A DNA stretch of 40,879 bases, taken from contig JBDLTZ010000309.1 in the NCBI GenBank assembly GCA_039805565.1, forward strand, positions 1-40,879, given 5' to 3'. The notes below the pieces were generated by a model. The model was not told the DNA's origin, made no database searches, and worked only from the letters and a program-made list of their open reading frames with translations. This DNA is from CALJIC01 sp039805565 (lineage in GTDB: Bacteria > Chloroflexota > Chloroflexia > Chloroflexales > Roseiflexaceae). Below, piece by piece: positions 26,200 through 33,745 of the stretch. The stretch's first letter is position 1; each line of letters begins with the position of its first letter. The translations under genes were made by a program, and so were the position numbers.

Positions 26200-26859
26200 A
26201 TGAACCGCACTAACACCAACGCAGTTGTCGGAGGCGCCCTGGTGGCGCTCGGGGCGCTGGCGCTGCTCCAGAATTTCGGGCTGCTCGGCGCGCTAGCCGG
26301 GCTGCTCTGGGCCGCCATGGGCACAGCCGGCGGCCTGGCGTTCCTCGGCGTCTACCTGCGTCGCCCCGACGCCTGGTGGGCAGCCATCCCGGGCGCCGGG
26401 CTGCTCGGCCTGGCTGCGGTCACGGCGATCGGCACGCTGATGCCCTGGGCGGCCGGCGGCTGGCTCGGCGGCCTATTCCTCGGGTCGATCGGCCTTGGCT
26501 TCTGCCTGGTCTACGCCGGGCGGCACGAGCACTGGTGGGCGGTTATCCCCGCCGGCGTGATGCTGACCCTTGCCGCCGTCGCCGGGCTCTCCGACGTGCT
26601 CAGCGGCGATACGGTGGGCGCGGTGTTCTTTCTGGGCCTGGCGTTGACCTTCGGCGCGCTCTCGCGCCTGCCGGGCCAGGAGGAACGCCTGCGCTGGGCG
26701 CTGATCCCCGCCGGCGTGATGCTGACGATGAGCCTGGTGGTGCTGCTGGCCACCAGCCACCTGGTGAGCTGGATCGTCCCGGCGGCGCTGATCCTCGGCG
26801 GCCTGGCGATCCTGTACCGCAACGGCCTGTTCTTCCGCAGGGAAGGGAGCGAGCGATGA
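26200..26859 (+). CDS. Multi-pass membrane protein (hypothetical, LiaF-operon type)
   Basis: A 219-residue hydrophobic protein with about seven short membrane helices (for example GGALVALGALALLQNFGLLG and SWIVPAALILGGLAILY). It has no charged catalytic motif. The repeated IPAGVMLT segment suggests internal duplication. The ATG at 26200 has AAAGGAG upstream; a GTG three bases earlier is possible. It overlaps the next gene by four bases (ATGA), and that gene encodes a LiaF-like protein with a similar N-terminal helix pair. The two likely form a membrane unit related to envelope-stress sensing, by analogy. Confidence 0.75.
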   Translation: MNRTNTNAVVGGALVALGALALLQNFGLLGALAGLLWAAMGTAGGLAFLGVYLRRPDAWWAAIPGAGLLGLAAVTAIGTLMPWAAGGWLGGLFLGSIGLGFCLVYAGRHEHWWAVIPAGVMLTLAAVAGLSDVLSGDTVGAVFFLGLALTFGALSRLPGQEERLRWALIPAGVMLTMSLVVLLATSHLVSWIVPAALILGGLAILYRNGLFFRREGSER

Positions 26860-27791
26860 CTGACATAGCTGTGACGCCGGCTGAGCCGCGGCCCCGGGCG
26901 CGCGGAGGGCTGACGGGACCGGTGATCCTGATCGCGGCCGGCGTGGTGCTGCTGCTGAACAACCTCGGGCTGCTCGGGTGGGATGTGTGGGGCGCGCTGG
27001 CGCGGCTGTGGCCGGTGCTGCTGATCGCGGCCGGGCTCGATCTGCTGGTTGGGCGTCGCTCGGCGCTGCTCTCGCTCCTGATCGGTCTGGCGGCGCTCGC
27101 GGCGCTCGCCGGCGGGGCGTGGTACCTCGGCGTGCGCCCCGGCGCCCTGGCGGCGGCTAGCAGCGAGCCGGTAGACTACGCGCTGCAGGGCGCCGAGCGC
27201 GCCGACGTCGACCTGTCGCTCAATGCTGGTGAGGTGCGGGTGTCGGCCCTGAACGCTCCGGGCGCCCTGGCGAATGGCATGATCTACCTGGGTCGCGGCG
27301 AGCGCCTCGAGCGTGACTTCGCGGTGCGCGGCGGCGAGGCCCACCTGCGGCTCCACGCCGCCGGCCCGCCGAACATGAGCTTCGGCCCGGCTGATACGGC
27401 CCAGCCGTGGGACCTGCGCCTGAGCCGCGAGGTTCCCACCCGCCTGCGGGTCTCCACTGGCGCTGGCCGCGCGGTGCTGGACCTGTCGCAGATCCAGCTG
27501 ACAAGCCTCGAGGTGTCGGCGGGCGTCGGCGCCACCGAGCTCATGCTGCCCGCCCGCGGCCGCATCACGGCCTCGATCAGCGCCGGCGTGGGTGAGACAG
27601 TGGTGCGGGTGCCAGTCAGGATGGCGGCGCGCATCCACGCGAGCGGCGGCCTCGGCGACGTCAGCGTTGACAGCCGCTTCGCCCGCGAGGGGGAGTACTA
27701 CACAACGCCGGGGTACGACACGGCATCCGACCGCGTCGACCTGGAGATCAGCAGCGGTGTGGGCGCGATCCGCGTCGAGACACTGCCGTAG
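26856..27791 (+). CDS. LiaF-like membrane protein with toastrack domain (DUF5668 plus DUF2154/DUF4097-like)
   Basis: A 311-residue protein. The N-terminal 95 residues hold three or four helices in the LiaI/LiaF style (GPVILIAAGVVLLLNNLGLL, WPVLLIAAGLDLLVGRRSAL). From about 115 on there is a repetitive beta domain with recurring units (DVDLSLNAGEVRVSAL, RVSTGAGRAVLDLS, LEVSAGVGATELMLPARG, ITASISAGVGETVVRVP), a right-handed toastrack fold as in LiaF and related proteins. In Firmicutes LiaF inhibits the LiaS kinase; no LiaRS pair is next to this gene. Co-translated with the upstream membrane gene. Confidence 0.82.
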   Translation: MTDIAVTPAEPRPRARGGLTGPVILIAAGVVLLLNNLGLLGWDVWGALARLWPVLLIAAGLDLLVGRRSALLSLLIGLAALAALAGGAWYLGVRPGALAAASSEPVDYALQGAERADVDLSLNAGEVRVSALNAPGALANGMIYLGRGERLERDFAVRGGEAHLRLHAAGPPNMSFGPADTAQPWDLRLSREVPTRLRVSTGAGRAVLDLSQIQLTSLEVSAGVGATELMLPARGRITASISAGVGETVVRVPVRMAARIHASGGLGDVSVDSRFAREGEYYTTPGYDTASDRVDLEISSGVGAIRVETLP

Positions 27792-27811
27792 CGCCCAAGC
27801 GGCTACGCGGA

Positions 27812-27859
27812 ACACGAAGAGCGCACGGGTCCTGTACAATGGCCCCGCGCTCTTCGTGT
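27812..27859 (+). promoter_or_regulatory. 13-bp inverted repeat enclosing a TACAAT box
   Basis: Perfect arms ACACGAAGAGCGC (27812-27824) and GCGCTCTTCGTGT (27847-27859) surround 22 bases that include TACAAT (27835-27840). The downstream start codon is at 27876. It may be an operator over the promoter, or a terminator of the LiaF-like operon; no T-run follows. Confidence 0.6.
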
Positions 27860-27875
27860 ATCTGAGGCTGACCGC

Positions 27876-28829
27876 ATGGATATTCTGATCATTGGGGCCG
27901 GTGTGTCCGGCCTGAGCTGCGGCATCCGGCTGCTCGAAGCCGGGCACCGCGTGAGCATGCTCACCCGCGCCCTGCCCCAAGCCACAACCTCGGCGGTGGC
28001 GGCTGCGGTGTGGTACCCCTACAAAGCCTTCCCCGAGCACCTGGTCCTCGGCTGGTCCGCCGCCACCTACGCCGAGCTCATGCGGCTGGCCGGCGACCCG
28101 CGCGCGGGCGTGATGGTGCGCCAGGGGATCGAGCTGTTCCCCGCGCCCGAGCCGGACCCCTGGTGGCGCGACGCGACGCCCGACTTCCGGCGGGCTACGG
28201 CCGACGAGCTGCCCCCGGGCTACGGCGACGGCTTCGTCTTCTCCGCGCCTGTGGTCGAGATGCCGGTCTACCTCGGCTACCTGCTGGGGCGCTTCGAGGC
28301 GCTCGGCGGCGCGCTGGAGCAGGGCGACGCCGACCTCGGCGCGGCGCTGGGCAGCTACGCCGCAGTGGTGGACTGCGCGGGGCTGGGCGCCCGCGAGTTG
28401 GTGGGCGACCAGTCGCTCACGCCGATCCGCGGCCAGATCGTGCGGGTGGCGCAGGTGGGTGTGGAGCGCTTCACCTTCGACGACCACGGGCCTGGCGGGG
28501 TGACGTACATCGTGCCGCGCTCGCAGGACATCGTGCTGGGCGGCACGGCGCAGGAGGGCGACGAGCGCCTGGCGCCGGATCAGGCCACGGCCGCGGCGAT
28601 CCTGGAGCGCTGCGCCCGCCTGGAGCCGCGGCTGCGCGGCGCCGAGGTGCTGGAGCACAAGGTCGGGCTGCGCCCCGGCCGGCCGAGCGTGCGCCTGGAG
28701 GCCGAGCGGCGCGCCGGCGGGCTGCTGGTGCACAACTACGGCCACGGCGGCGCGGGGGTCACGCTCTCGTGGGGCTGCGCGGACGAGGTGGCGCGGCTGA
28801 TCGCCCTGGCCTACGATGGAGAAGCGTAA
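27876..28829 (+). CDS. FAD-dependent D-amino-acid oxidase-like protein
   Basis: A 317-residue flavoprotein of the DAO family. FAD-binding GXGXXG is at the N-terminus (IIGAGVSGLSCGIRL), the second motif AAVWYPYKAF follows, and the C-terminal signature is HNYGHGGAGVTLSWG. DAO enzymes oxidise D-amino acids to imino acids, reducing oxygen to peroxide. The conserved Arg for the carboxylate is probably in VGLRPGRP. Length fits D-amino-acid or D-aspartate oxidases. It stands alone downstream of a promoter-like inverted repeat. Glycine oxidase or another DAO-family activity is possible. Confidence 0.87.
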   Translation: MDILIIGAGVSGLSCGIRLLEAGHRVSMLTRALPQATTSAVAAAVWYPYKAFPEHLVLGWSAATYAELMRLAGDPRAGVMVRQGIELFPAPEPDPWWRDATPDFRRATADELPPGYGDGFVFSAPVVEMPVYLGYLLGRFEALGGALEQGDADLGAALGSYAAVVDCAGLGARELVGDQSLTPIRGQIVRVAQVGVERFTFDDHGPGGVTYIVPRSQDIVLGGTAQEGDERLAPDQATAAAILERCARLEPRLRGAEVLEHKVGLRPGRPSVRLEAERRAGGLLVHNYGHGGAGVTLSWGCADEVARLIALAYDGEA

Positions 28830-28875
28830 TCAGCTTGCTATCAGGTTGCCGGGCGTAACCGCGTGTCGAGACCTG

Positions 28876-28884
28876 TGTTACAAC
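28876..28884 (+). promoter_or_regulatory. Extended -10 for the 27-residue peptide gene
   Basis: TGTTACAAC matches an extended -10 (TGn plus TACAAC), about 50 nt upstream of the small gene's ATG. No clear -35. Confidence 0.4.
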
Positions 28885-28933
28885 AGTGTCGTCGATATGC
28901 ACGCGCCGCCGCGCCCCACTCGGAGAGTCGAAC

Positions 28934-29017
28934 ATGGATGCCTCAACGATCGCGATCCTGCTCTGCATCTGCATCGGCCTCGGGATCAGCGTCTTCTTCC
29001 CCGCCGAGCTAGACTAG
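28934..29017 (+). CDS. 27-residue hydrophobic peptide, probable small membrane protein
   Basis: ATG at 28934 with GGAG eight bases upstream, then 27 codons to TAG. The peptide is almost all hydrophobic in the middle (STIAILLCICIGLGISVFF) with an acidic end (PAELD), the pattern of a single-span membrane microprotein. A possible extended -10 lies upstream, and an excellent intrinsic terminator starts 20 bases after the stop. That combination makes a separate small transcription unit likely. No family recognised. The alternative is an untranslated small RNA using the same signals. Confidence 0.6.
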   Translation: MDASTIAILLCICIGLGISVFFPAELD

Positions 29018-29036
29018 CTGCTCGCGGGAAACATGA

Positions 29037-29071
29037 GGGGCGGGGAGGCCATCCTCCCCGCCCCTGTTTTT
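29037..29071 (+). terminator. Strong rho-independent terminator
   Basis: Perfect 12-bp stem GGGGCGGGGAGG (29037-29048) and CCTCCCCGCCCC (29053-29064), loop CCAT, followed by TGTTTTT. The best intrinsic terminator in the window. Confidence 0.93.
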
Positions 29072-29089
29072 GTACCCAAAGGATTGGCG

Positions 29090-29095
29090 TATAAT
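29090..29095 (+). promoter_or_regulatory. -10 box of the dcd gene
   Basis: Perfect TATAAT, 38 nt upstream of the dcd start. The matching -35 position falls in the T-run of the preceding terminator and is poor. Confidence 0.65.
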
Positions 29096-29133
29096 CCCGC
29101 CACGCACCGCAGACGAATACGGAGGACCTGGGC

Positions 29134-30822
29134 ATGGCGATCAAGTCAGACCGCTGGATCAAGCACATGGCCGAGACGCACGGCATGATCGAGCCCTTCT
29201 CGGCCGAGCAAGTCCGCAGCGGCGTCATCTCCTACGGGCTCTCGTCCTACGGCTACGACATGCGGATCGCGGACGAGTTCAAGGTCTTCACCAACGTCTT
29301 CAACACCCTCGTCGACCCCAAGCGCTTCGACCCGAAGTCGTTCGTGGACATCAAGGGCGAGTACTGCGACATCCCGCCGAACTCCTTCGCCCTGGCGCGC
29401 TCCGTCGAGCTCTTCCGCATCCCGCGCAACGTGCTCTGCGTCGTGCTTGGCAAGTCGACGTACGCGCGCTGTTTCAGCGCGGACACGCGCGTGGCACTGG
29501 CGAACGGCTCATCGATGACGCTTGAGGACCTCGCGGACCGCTGGGAGCGCGGCGAGGCGTTCTGGGGTTACAGCCTCGGCGCCAACGGCCGCATCATCAC
29601 GACGCTGCTGGAGCAGCCGCGCTACATCGGGCGCGACTCCCTGATCTGTGTCGAGCTCGACGACGGGGGCATGGTCCGCTGCACGCCGGACCACGAGTTC
29701 ATTCTGCGTGATGGCCGCACCCGCCCAGCCGCCGAGCTCCGCCCGGGCGACTCGCTGATGCCGCTCTACCGCGAGCAGTTCCGCGGCTACGAGGGCGTCT
29801 ACCAGCCGATGAATGGCTACTACATCCCCACCCACCGGCTGGCCGATGAGTGGAACGTGCGCTACGACATCTACGAGGACCTGCCGGACACGCATCGGCA
29901 CCACATCGACCTCGACCGCCGCAACAACATGCCCTGGAACATCATGCGCGTGCCGGCGGCCGACCACATCCGCTACCACAACAGCGAGTTCTATCACGGG
30001 CCCGACTTCGACGCCGCCGCGCACGGGCAGGCGATCAGCGACGCGCTCCAGCGGCGCATGCCGGACCCGCGCTGGCGCGAGCAGTTCCGCCTCACACAGC
30101 AGCAGCGCGCGCGGCAGTTCTGGACCGACTCGAAGTACGCGGCTGTCCGAGCGCAGCTTGCCGAGAAGCACGTCCAGTGGTGGAGCGATCCGGCGGAGCG
30201 CGAGGCTCAGCGCAACCGGCAGCTCGCGTGGTGGGAGAGCCCCGAGCGCCGCGCCGGGCGCTCGGCGTTCTCGGCCGACGTGTGGGCGCGCGATGACGGG
30301 ACCAGGCGCGCGGAACAGGCGGAGAATGCCCGCGCGATCAACATTCGCCATGAGATCACCGAGGAGCGCGTCCGCTGGGCGCTCGACACAGCCGGCTCCA
30401 TCCGTGGAGCTGCGCGTCTGCTGAAGTGTGACCGTGCAGTGTTCCGCCGCTTCCCCGATGTCATCAGCCACTTCCGCGGGACGGCGGGCCGCAACCACAA
30501 AGTCACGGGCATCACGGAGCTCCCGGGTACCCACGACGTCTACTGCCTGACCGTGCCCGAGGCTGGTAACTTTGCGCTTGAGGCTGGTGTCTTTGTCCGA
30601 AACTGCGGCCAGATCGTCAACGTGACTCCTCTGGAGCCGGCGTGGGAGGGGTACGTCACGCTCGAGATCTCCAACACCACGCCGCTGCCGGCGCGCATCT
30701 ACGCCAACGAGGGCATCGCGCAGGTGCTGTTCCTGGAGAGCGACGAGGAGTGCATGGTCTCGTACGCGGACAAGGCCGGCAAGTATCAGCACCAGGAGGG
30801 TGTGGTGCCGCCGCGCATGTAG
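29134..30822 (+). CDS. dcd: dCTP deaminase with an in-frame intein
   Basis: The 562-residue precursor is an intein (residues 113-490) within dCTP deaminase. Joining the exteins gives 184 residues, the normal length. The N-extein ends GKSTYAR, the conserved catalytic Ser/Arg motif; the C-extein starts CGQIVNVTPLEPAWEGYVTLE, containing the catalytic Glu. dCTP deaminase converts dCTP to dUTP (or dUMP in bifunctional members), supplying thymidylate synthesis. The ATG has GGAGG eight bases upstream. Without splicing the active site is split between the two exteins, so enzyme activity depends on the intein. The gene has its own TATAAT box and a hairpin after the stop. Confidence 0.93.
   Translation: MAIKSDRWIKHMAETHGMIEPFSAEQVRSGVISYGLSSYGYDMRIADEFKVFTNVFNTLVDPKRFDPKSFVDIKGEYCDIPPNSFALARSVELFRIPRNVLCVVLGKSTYARCFSADTRVALANGSSMTLEDLADRWERGEAFWGYSLGANGRIITTLLEQPRYIGRDSLICVELDDGGMVRCTPDHEFILRDGRTRPAAELRPGDSLMPLYREQFRGYEGVYQPMNGYYIPTHRLADEWNVRYDIYEDLPDTHRHHIDLDRRNNMPWNIMRVPAADHIRYHNSEFYHGPDFDAAAHGQAISDALQRRMPDPRWREQFRLTQQQRARQFWTDSKYAAVRAQLAEKHVQWWSDPAEREAQRNRQLAWWESPERRAGRSAFSADVWARDDGTRRAEQAENARAINIRHEITEERVRWALDTAGSIRGAARLLKCDRAVFRRFPDVISHFRGTAGRNHKVTGITELPGTHDVYCLTVPEAGNFALEAGVFVRNCGQIVNVTPLEPAWEGYVTLEISNTTPLPARIYANEGIAQVLFLESDEECMVSYADKAGKYQHQEGVVPPRM
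29470..30603 (+). mobile_element. Intein with HNH homing endonuclease inserted in dcd
   Basis: A 378-residue class 1 intein. Block A starts at Cys1 (CFSADTRVALANG), block B is VRCTPDHEFIL with the Thr-x-x-His motif, block F is HDVYCLTVPEAGNFAL and block G ends FVRN before extein Cys. The usual penultimate His is Arg. Intein residues 141-171 carry an HNH motif (HRHHIDLDRRNNMPWNIM, then ADHIRYH). A helical, Trp-rich region follows, then a helix-turn-helix (GSIRGAARLLKCDRAVFRRF) that probably reads DNA. It interrupts the gene directly after the conserved active-site Arg, a typical choice of a highly conserved site. Homing into intein-free dcd alleles is expected if the nuclease is active. Confidence 0.92.
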
Positions 30823-30838
30823 CGGCGGGCAATAAAGC

Positions 30839-30860
30839 GGCCGCCCCACTTGGGGCGGCC
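30839..30860. terminator. Hairpin between convergent dcd and Nudix genes
   Basis: Perfect 9-bp stem GGCCGCCCC (30839-30847) and GGGGCGGCC (30852-30860), loop ACTT, 17 bases after the dcd stop. Weak T content on both sides. The rest of the gap to 31032 shows nothing I can name. Confidence 0.7.
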
Positions 30861-31032
30861 AAACGCTTATCTCATCACAGGCTCCGCAGGACCAATATGC
30901 TCCGCCCCGCGCTCGCTCTCCACCATCACACTGTCAATCGCTAACGCTGTCCCTGGTCGCCTCCGCTCGTGTTCTGAGGGCAGTATAGCTGTGATGGCGC
31001 GCGCACTCTTCGGTCGCGCGGGCGAACGGCGC

Positions 31033-31479
31033 TCATTCGCTGGTCTGACCTGCGGCGCCGATCAGCTCCACCGCGCGCACGAGCAGGCCGCGCATGTCCT
31101 CGTAGCCGTTGCGCGCCAGCGCCTCCTCCGGCGTCAGCCAGCCCGCGGCGCTGATCCCCTCCTCGGCCTGGAGCGCGAGCGCGTCGCCTGCGGCGCGCAG
31201 CAGGTAGAAGGCCACGCGCTTGGTGTAGGTCTCGCCGCTCCTCCGGGTGACGGGGTAGGTGATCTCGCCCACCAGCGGGCCGAGCTCGCCGGAGACACCG
31301 GTCTCCTCCTCGGTCTCGCGCTGCGCCGCCTCGGCCGCGCCCTCGCCGGGCTCGAGGTGGCCCTTCGGCAGCGTCCAGCGCCCGTACTGGTCCTCGATCA
31401 TCAGCACCAGCGGCGCGCCCGCGGCGTCGCGCCGGTAGGCCACGCAGCCCGCGGCGTGGGGAGGAGTCGGTTCGCTCAT
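31033..31479 (-). CDS. Nudix hydrolase
   Basis: A 148-residue Nudix protein. The box is GHLEPGEGAAEAAQRETEEE followed by TGV, which matches the family pattern, and WTLPKGHLEPGE is the form seen in diadenosine polyphosphate or MutT-like hydrolases. The N-terminus (AAGCVAYRRDAAGAPLVLMI) is also typical of that group. The ATG at 31479 was chosen over one three bases earlier because AAGGA then sits six bases upstream. The leader carries two GC hairpins and a GAGAAA/TTTCT spacer of the dispersed element. Confidence 0.9.
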   Translation of the reverse strand: MSEPTPPHAAGCVAYRRDAAGAPLVLMIEDQYGRWTLPKGHLEPGEGAAEAAQRETEEETGVSGELGPLVGEITYPVTRRSGETYTKRVAFYLLRAAGDALALQAEEGISAAGWLTPEEALARNGYEDMRGLLVRAVELIGAAGQTSE

Positions 31480-31500
31480 CATCTGTCCTTGAAGGGGAGG

Positions 31501-31556
31501 TCTGGAGGGGCGAAGCCCCTCCAGAAAGAACATTTCTCGGGGGCCGCAGGCCCCCG
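31501..31556. repeat. Paired GC hairpins in the Nudix leader
   Basis: Hairpin 1: TCTGGAGGGGC (31501-31511) and GCCCCTCCAGA (31515-31525), loop GAA. Hairpin 2: CGGGGGCC (31538-31545) and GGCCCCCG (31549-31556), loop GCA. Between them AGAAAGAACATTTCT can pair with itself. This is the most complete copy of the dispersed leader element. Confidence 0.85.
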
Positions 31557-31567
31557 AACCCCGCGGG

Positions 31568-31588
31568 CTCACGCCTCACGCCTCACGA
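31568..31588. repeat. Short heptanucleotide array over the ccdA stop codon
   Basis: CTCACGC, CTCACGC, CTCACGA (31568-31588). On the minus strand the GTGAG core matches the array inside the glycosyltransferase gene, and the ccdA stop TGA is part of a unit. Confidence 0.65.
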
Positions 31589-32509
31589 CTGGCGCCCAAG
31601 GAACCAGCGGTGGATGGCCTGCTCGATGCCGAGCACCCACTGCGCCAGGGGTGTCTGCTGCGTCCACTCGCTCAGGGCCGACATCTGGCCGGTGGCGAGC
31701 AGCGCGCCCATGGCGATCAGCAGCAGCCCGCTGAGGATGCTGGTGGTGTGCAGGTGCAGCGTCGCGCCGCCCACGGCCACGTCGAAGCCGCGCCCGCGCA
31801 TAATGCGCCAGAAGCGCGAGCCGCTGCCGAGCCGGCTGAAGAAGCTCGCCACCAGGATCAGCGGCGTGCCAAGCCCCAGCGCGTACACGAAGGCCAGCAC
31901 CGCGCCCTGGGCGATCGCCACACCCTGGGTGGCCAGGAGCGTGAGCAGCGCCCCCAGGATCGGCCCGACGCACGCCGTCCAGCCGAGCGCGAAGGTGGCG
32001 CCGTACAGGTACGACCCAGCCACGCTGGCGGTAGGGCGATCGAGCGTCTTCACGCCCGTGAACCCCTTGCCGAACAGGCTCATCACGCCGAAGGCGATGA
32101 TCACCAGGCCACCCACCAGGGTGATCGTCTCCAGGTTGCGGAACATCACCTGGGTGAGGGCGGTGGCGGTGGCGCCGAGCACGACCATTGTCGTCGCCAG
32201 GCCGAGGAAGAAGGCGATCGTCATGAGCACGATGCGCTCGCGGCGGGCCTGGAAGGTGAAGGCGAAGTAGGCCGGCAGGATCGGCAGGGTGCAGGGTGAG
32301 AGGAAACTGAAGACGCCCGCCAGGAAGGCGGCCGGCGCCAGTACGAGCAGGCTCGCGCCTCGCGGCGTGGCCAGGCTCTCGCTGTTGCCGAGCGCCAGGA
32401 TGCCGACGGCGCCTATCAGCAGTACGGCGAGCAGGCCGATCAGGAGCGCGCGCCCGGCGCCGGGGACGGCCTCCTGCGCGGGGGGCTTCGAGAGCTCAGG
32501 TGTAGCCAT
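31583..32509 (-). CDS. ccdA: CcdA-like cytochrome c biogenesis / thiol-disulfide transmembrane protein
   Basis: A 308-residue membrane protein with an N-terminal extra helix (about 23-45) and the six-helix CcdA/DsbD core. The two redox cysteines are in FLSPCTLPILP (first core helix) and GWTACVGPILG (fourth). CcdA passes electrons from cytoplasmic thioredoxin across the membrane to extracytoplasmic thiol proteins, for haem attachment or disulfide control. No thioredoxin-like partner or cytochrome genes are nearby. GGAG precedes the ATG by eight bases. About 60 residues longer than minimal CcdA because of the N-terminal helix and a C-terminal amphipathic tail. Confidence 0.88.
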   Translation of the reverse strand: MATPELSKPPAQEAVPGAGRALLIGLLAVLLIGAVGILALGNSESLATPRGASLLVLAPAAFLAGVFSFLSPCTLPILPAYFAFTFQARRERIVLMTIAFFLGLATTMVVLGATATALTQVMFRNLETITLVGGLVIIAFGVMSLFGKGFTGVKTLDRPTASVAGSYLYGATFALGWTACVGPILGALLTLLATQGVAIAQGAVLAFVYALGLGTPLILVASFFSRLGSGSRFWRIMRGRGFDVAVGGATLHLHTTSILSGLLLIAMGALLATGQMSALSEWTQQTPLAQWVLGIEQAIHRWFLGRQS

Positions 32510-32543
32510 GTGAACATCTCCGCGCTAGTGGATCGCTGAGCGC

Positions 32544-32570
32544 ATTATACACCCGCGGTTGGCGCGGGTG
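32544..32570 (-). promoter_or_regulatory. TATAAT box and hairpin upstream of ccdA
   Basis: Minus strand TATAAT (32549-32544), 34 nt upstream of the ccdA ATG. Directly before it is a hairpin with arms CACCCGCG and CGCGGGTG (32550-32570), which could end the upstream oxidoreductase transcript. Confidence 0.5.
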
Positions 32571-32572
32571 CC

Positions 32573-33655
32573 TTAGGCGAGCGTGAGGAACGCGGCGATG
32601 CGCTCGGCGGCGCGCCGGCCGCTCTCCACGGCCAGGTGGACGCGCCCGAGCCCGGTGGTGAAGTCCCCGGCGAAGAACAGGCCGCTCCCGGTGCCGTTGA
32701 GCGCCTCGAAGTCGCAGCGGCCGTCCGGCAGGGCGTAGCGCCACCCCTGGCGGTCCCACCAGAGCGGCCGGCGCAGGTCCTCGCCCAGCAGCTCGCTCAC
32801 CAGCTCGGCCACCTCCGGGCCAATCACGTCCGCCGGATCGCCCCAGCGCTCCAGGCTCCAGCGCGCCGCCATCTGCGCGATCAGGAGGCTGTGGCCCGGC
32901 GGGACGCGCTCCGCCCCCTTGGCGTGCTCCAGCCCGAGCCAGGCGATCGGGTGGGCGCGGTCGGCGTTGACCAGCGCGTAGTACGGCCGCTCGATCGGGC
33001 GGTCGTAGGCCAGCGCCAGCGAGATGCAGCGCCGGTAGCCGCCCTTCGCCAGCTCGGTGGCCAGCGCGCTCCCCACGCCCGGGTCTAGCTCGCTCGCAGC
33101 CACGATCTCGGCGCTCTGGCCCGCCGGGGCGGTGAGCAGCACGGCGTCGGCGGCGCCGATGTGCCTCCCGTCGGTGTCGCGGAGGTCGTAGGCCCACGGC
33201 GAGGCGGAGGCCGGCGCCGCTGGACCTGCGTCCTTCGTCTTTCGCCCGAGCGCCGCGACCCGCACCTCGCGCCGCACGTCGAGCCCCTCGGCCATGAGCT
33301 TGCCGAGGCGGCTGTTGCCGTCGCGGTAGCAGTAGCTCGGCTCGGCGTTGAGCGACGGGTCGCCGGGCGCCACGGCGCCGGACTGGTCGAAGACCCACAC
33401 CGGCGGCTCGATGCGCCGCAGGTCGGCGGCGGGAAGCTCCTCGCGCAGCAGGCGCTCGGCCTCCGGCGTGGGGGCCTTGATCACTTGCGCGCCGTGGTCG
33501 AAGGTGAAGCCCTCGCGGCGGCGGGTGGCCGCGCGCCCCCCGAGCCCACGGCTCTTCTCGTAGATAGTGACGGCGATGTCGGGGCGGGCTTCGCGTAAGG
33601 CGCGGGCGGCGGCAAGGCCCGCGGCCCCGGCGCCAATGATGGCGAGACTGGACAT
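32573..33655 (-). CDS. FAD-dependent oxidoreductase (renalase / amine oxidase-like)
   Basis: A 360-residue flavoprotein. The N-terminal dinucleotide motif AIIGAGAAGLAAARAL is followed by the Glu-ended strand (IYEKSRGLGGRAATRR), the GG motif of amine oxidases. The segment FDHGAQVIKAP and the C-terminal FAD-binding region (GLFFAGDFTTGLGRVHLAVE) fit renalase-like NAD(P)/FAD proteins. The substrate is unknown. I start it at ATG 33655, with GGAG five bases upstream, rather than the ATG fifteen bases earlier. It lies between ccdA and a GNAT gene on the same strand, with hairpins on both sides, so it may be a single-gene unit. Confidence 0.85.
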   Translation of the reverse strand: MSSLAIIGAGAAGLAAARALREARPDIAVTIYEKSRGLGGRAATRRREGFTFDHGAQVIKAPTPEAERLLREELPAADLRRIEPPVWVFDQSGAVAPGDPSLNAEPSYCYRDGNSRLGKLMAEGLDVRREVRVAALGRKTKDAGPAAPASASPWAYDLRDTDGRHIGAADAVLLTAPAGQSAEIVAASELDPGVGSALATELAKGGYRRCISLALAYDRPIERPYYALVNADRAHPIAWLGLEHAKGAERVPPGHSLLIAQMAARWSLERWGDPADVIGPEVAELVSELLGEDLRRPLWWDRQGWRYALPDGRCDFEALNGTGSGLFFAGDFTTGLGRVHLAVESGRRAAERIAAFLTLA

Positions 33656-33687
33656 AGGTGCTCCAAGCATAACAGTAGGGGTGGCTT

Positions 33688-33745
33688 GCCACAGAGGGCC
33701 CAGAGATGAGCTATCTGGGGGGCCGGCCTCGGCGGCCTCTGTGGC
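33688..33745. repeat. Inverted repeat with GCCACAGAGG arms
   Basis: Perfect 10-bp arms GCCACAGAGG (33688-33697) and CCTCTGTGGC (33736-33745), directly after the GNAT stop (minus strand). The same arm occurs at 22184. Confidence 0.7.

Noticed and set aside
30861..31032. A possible small gene in the dcd-Nudix gap
   Set aside because: Short frames exist on both strands but none has a ribosome site or recognisable sequence; all run into neighbouring genes in the wrong frame.
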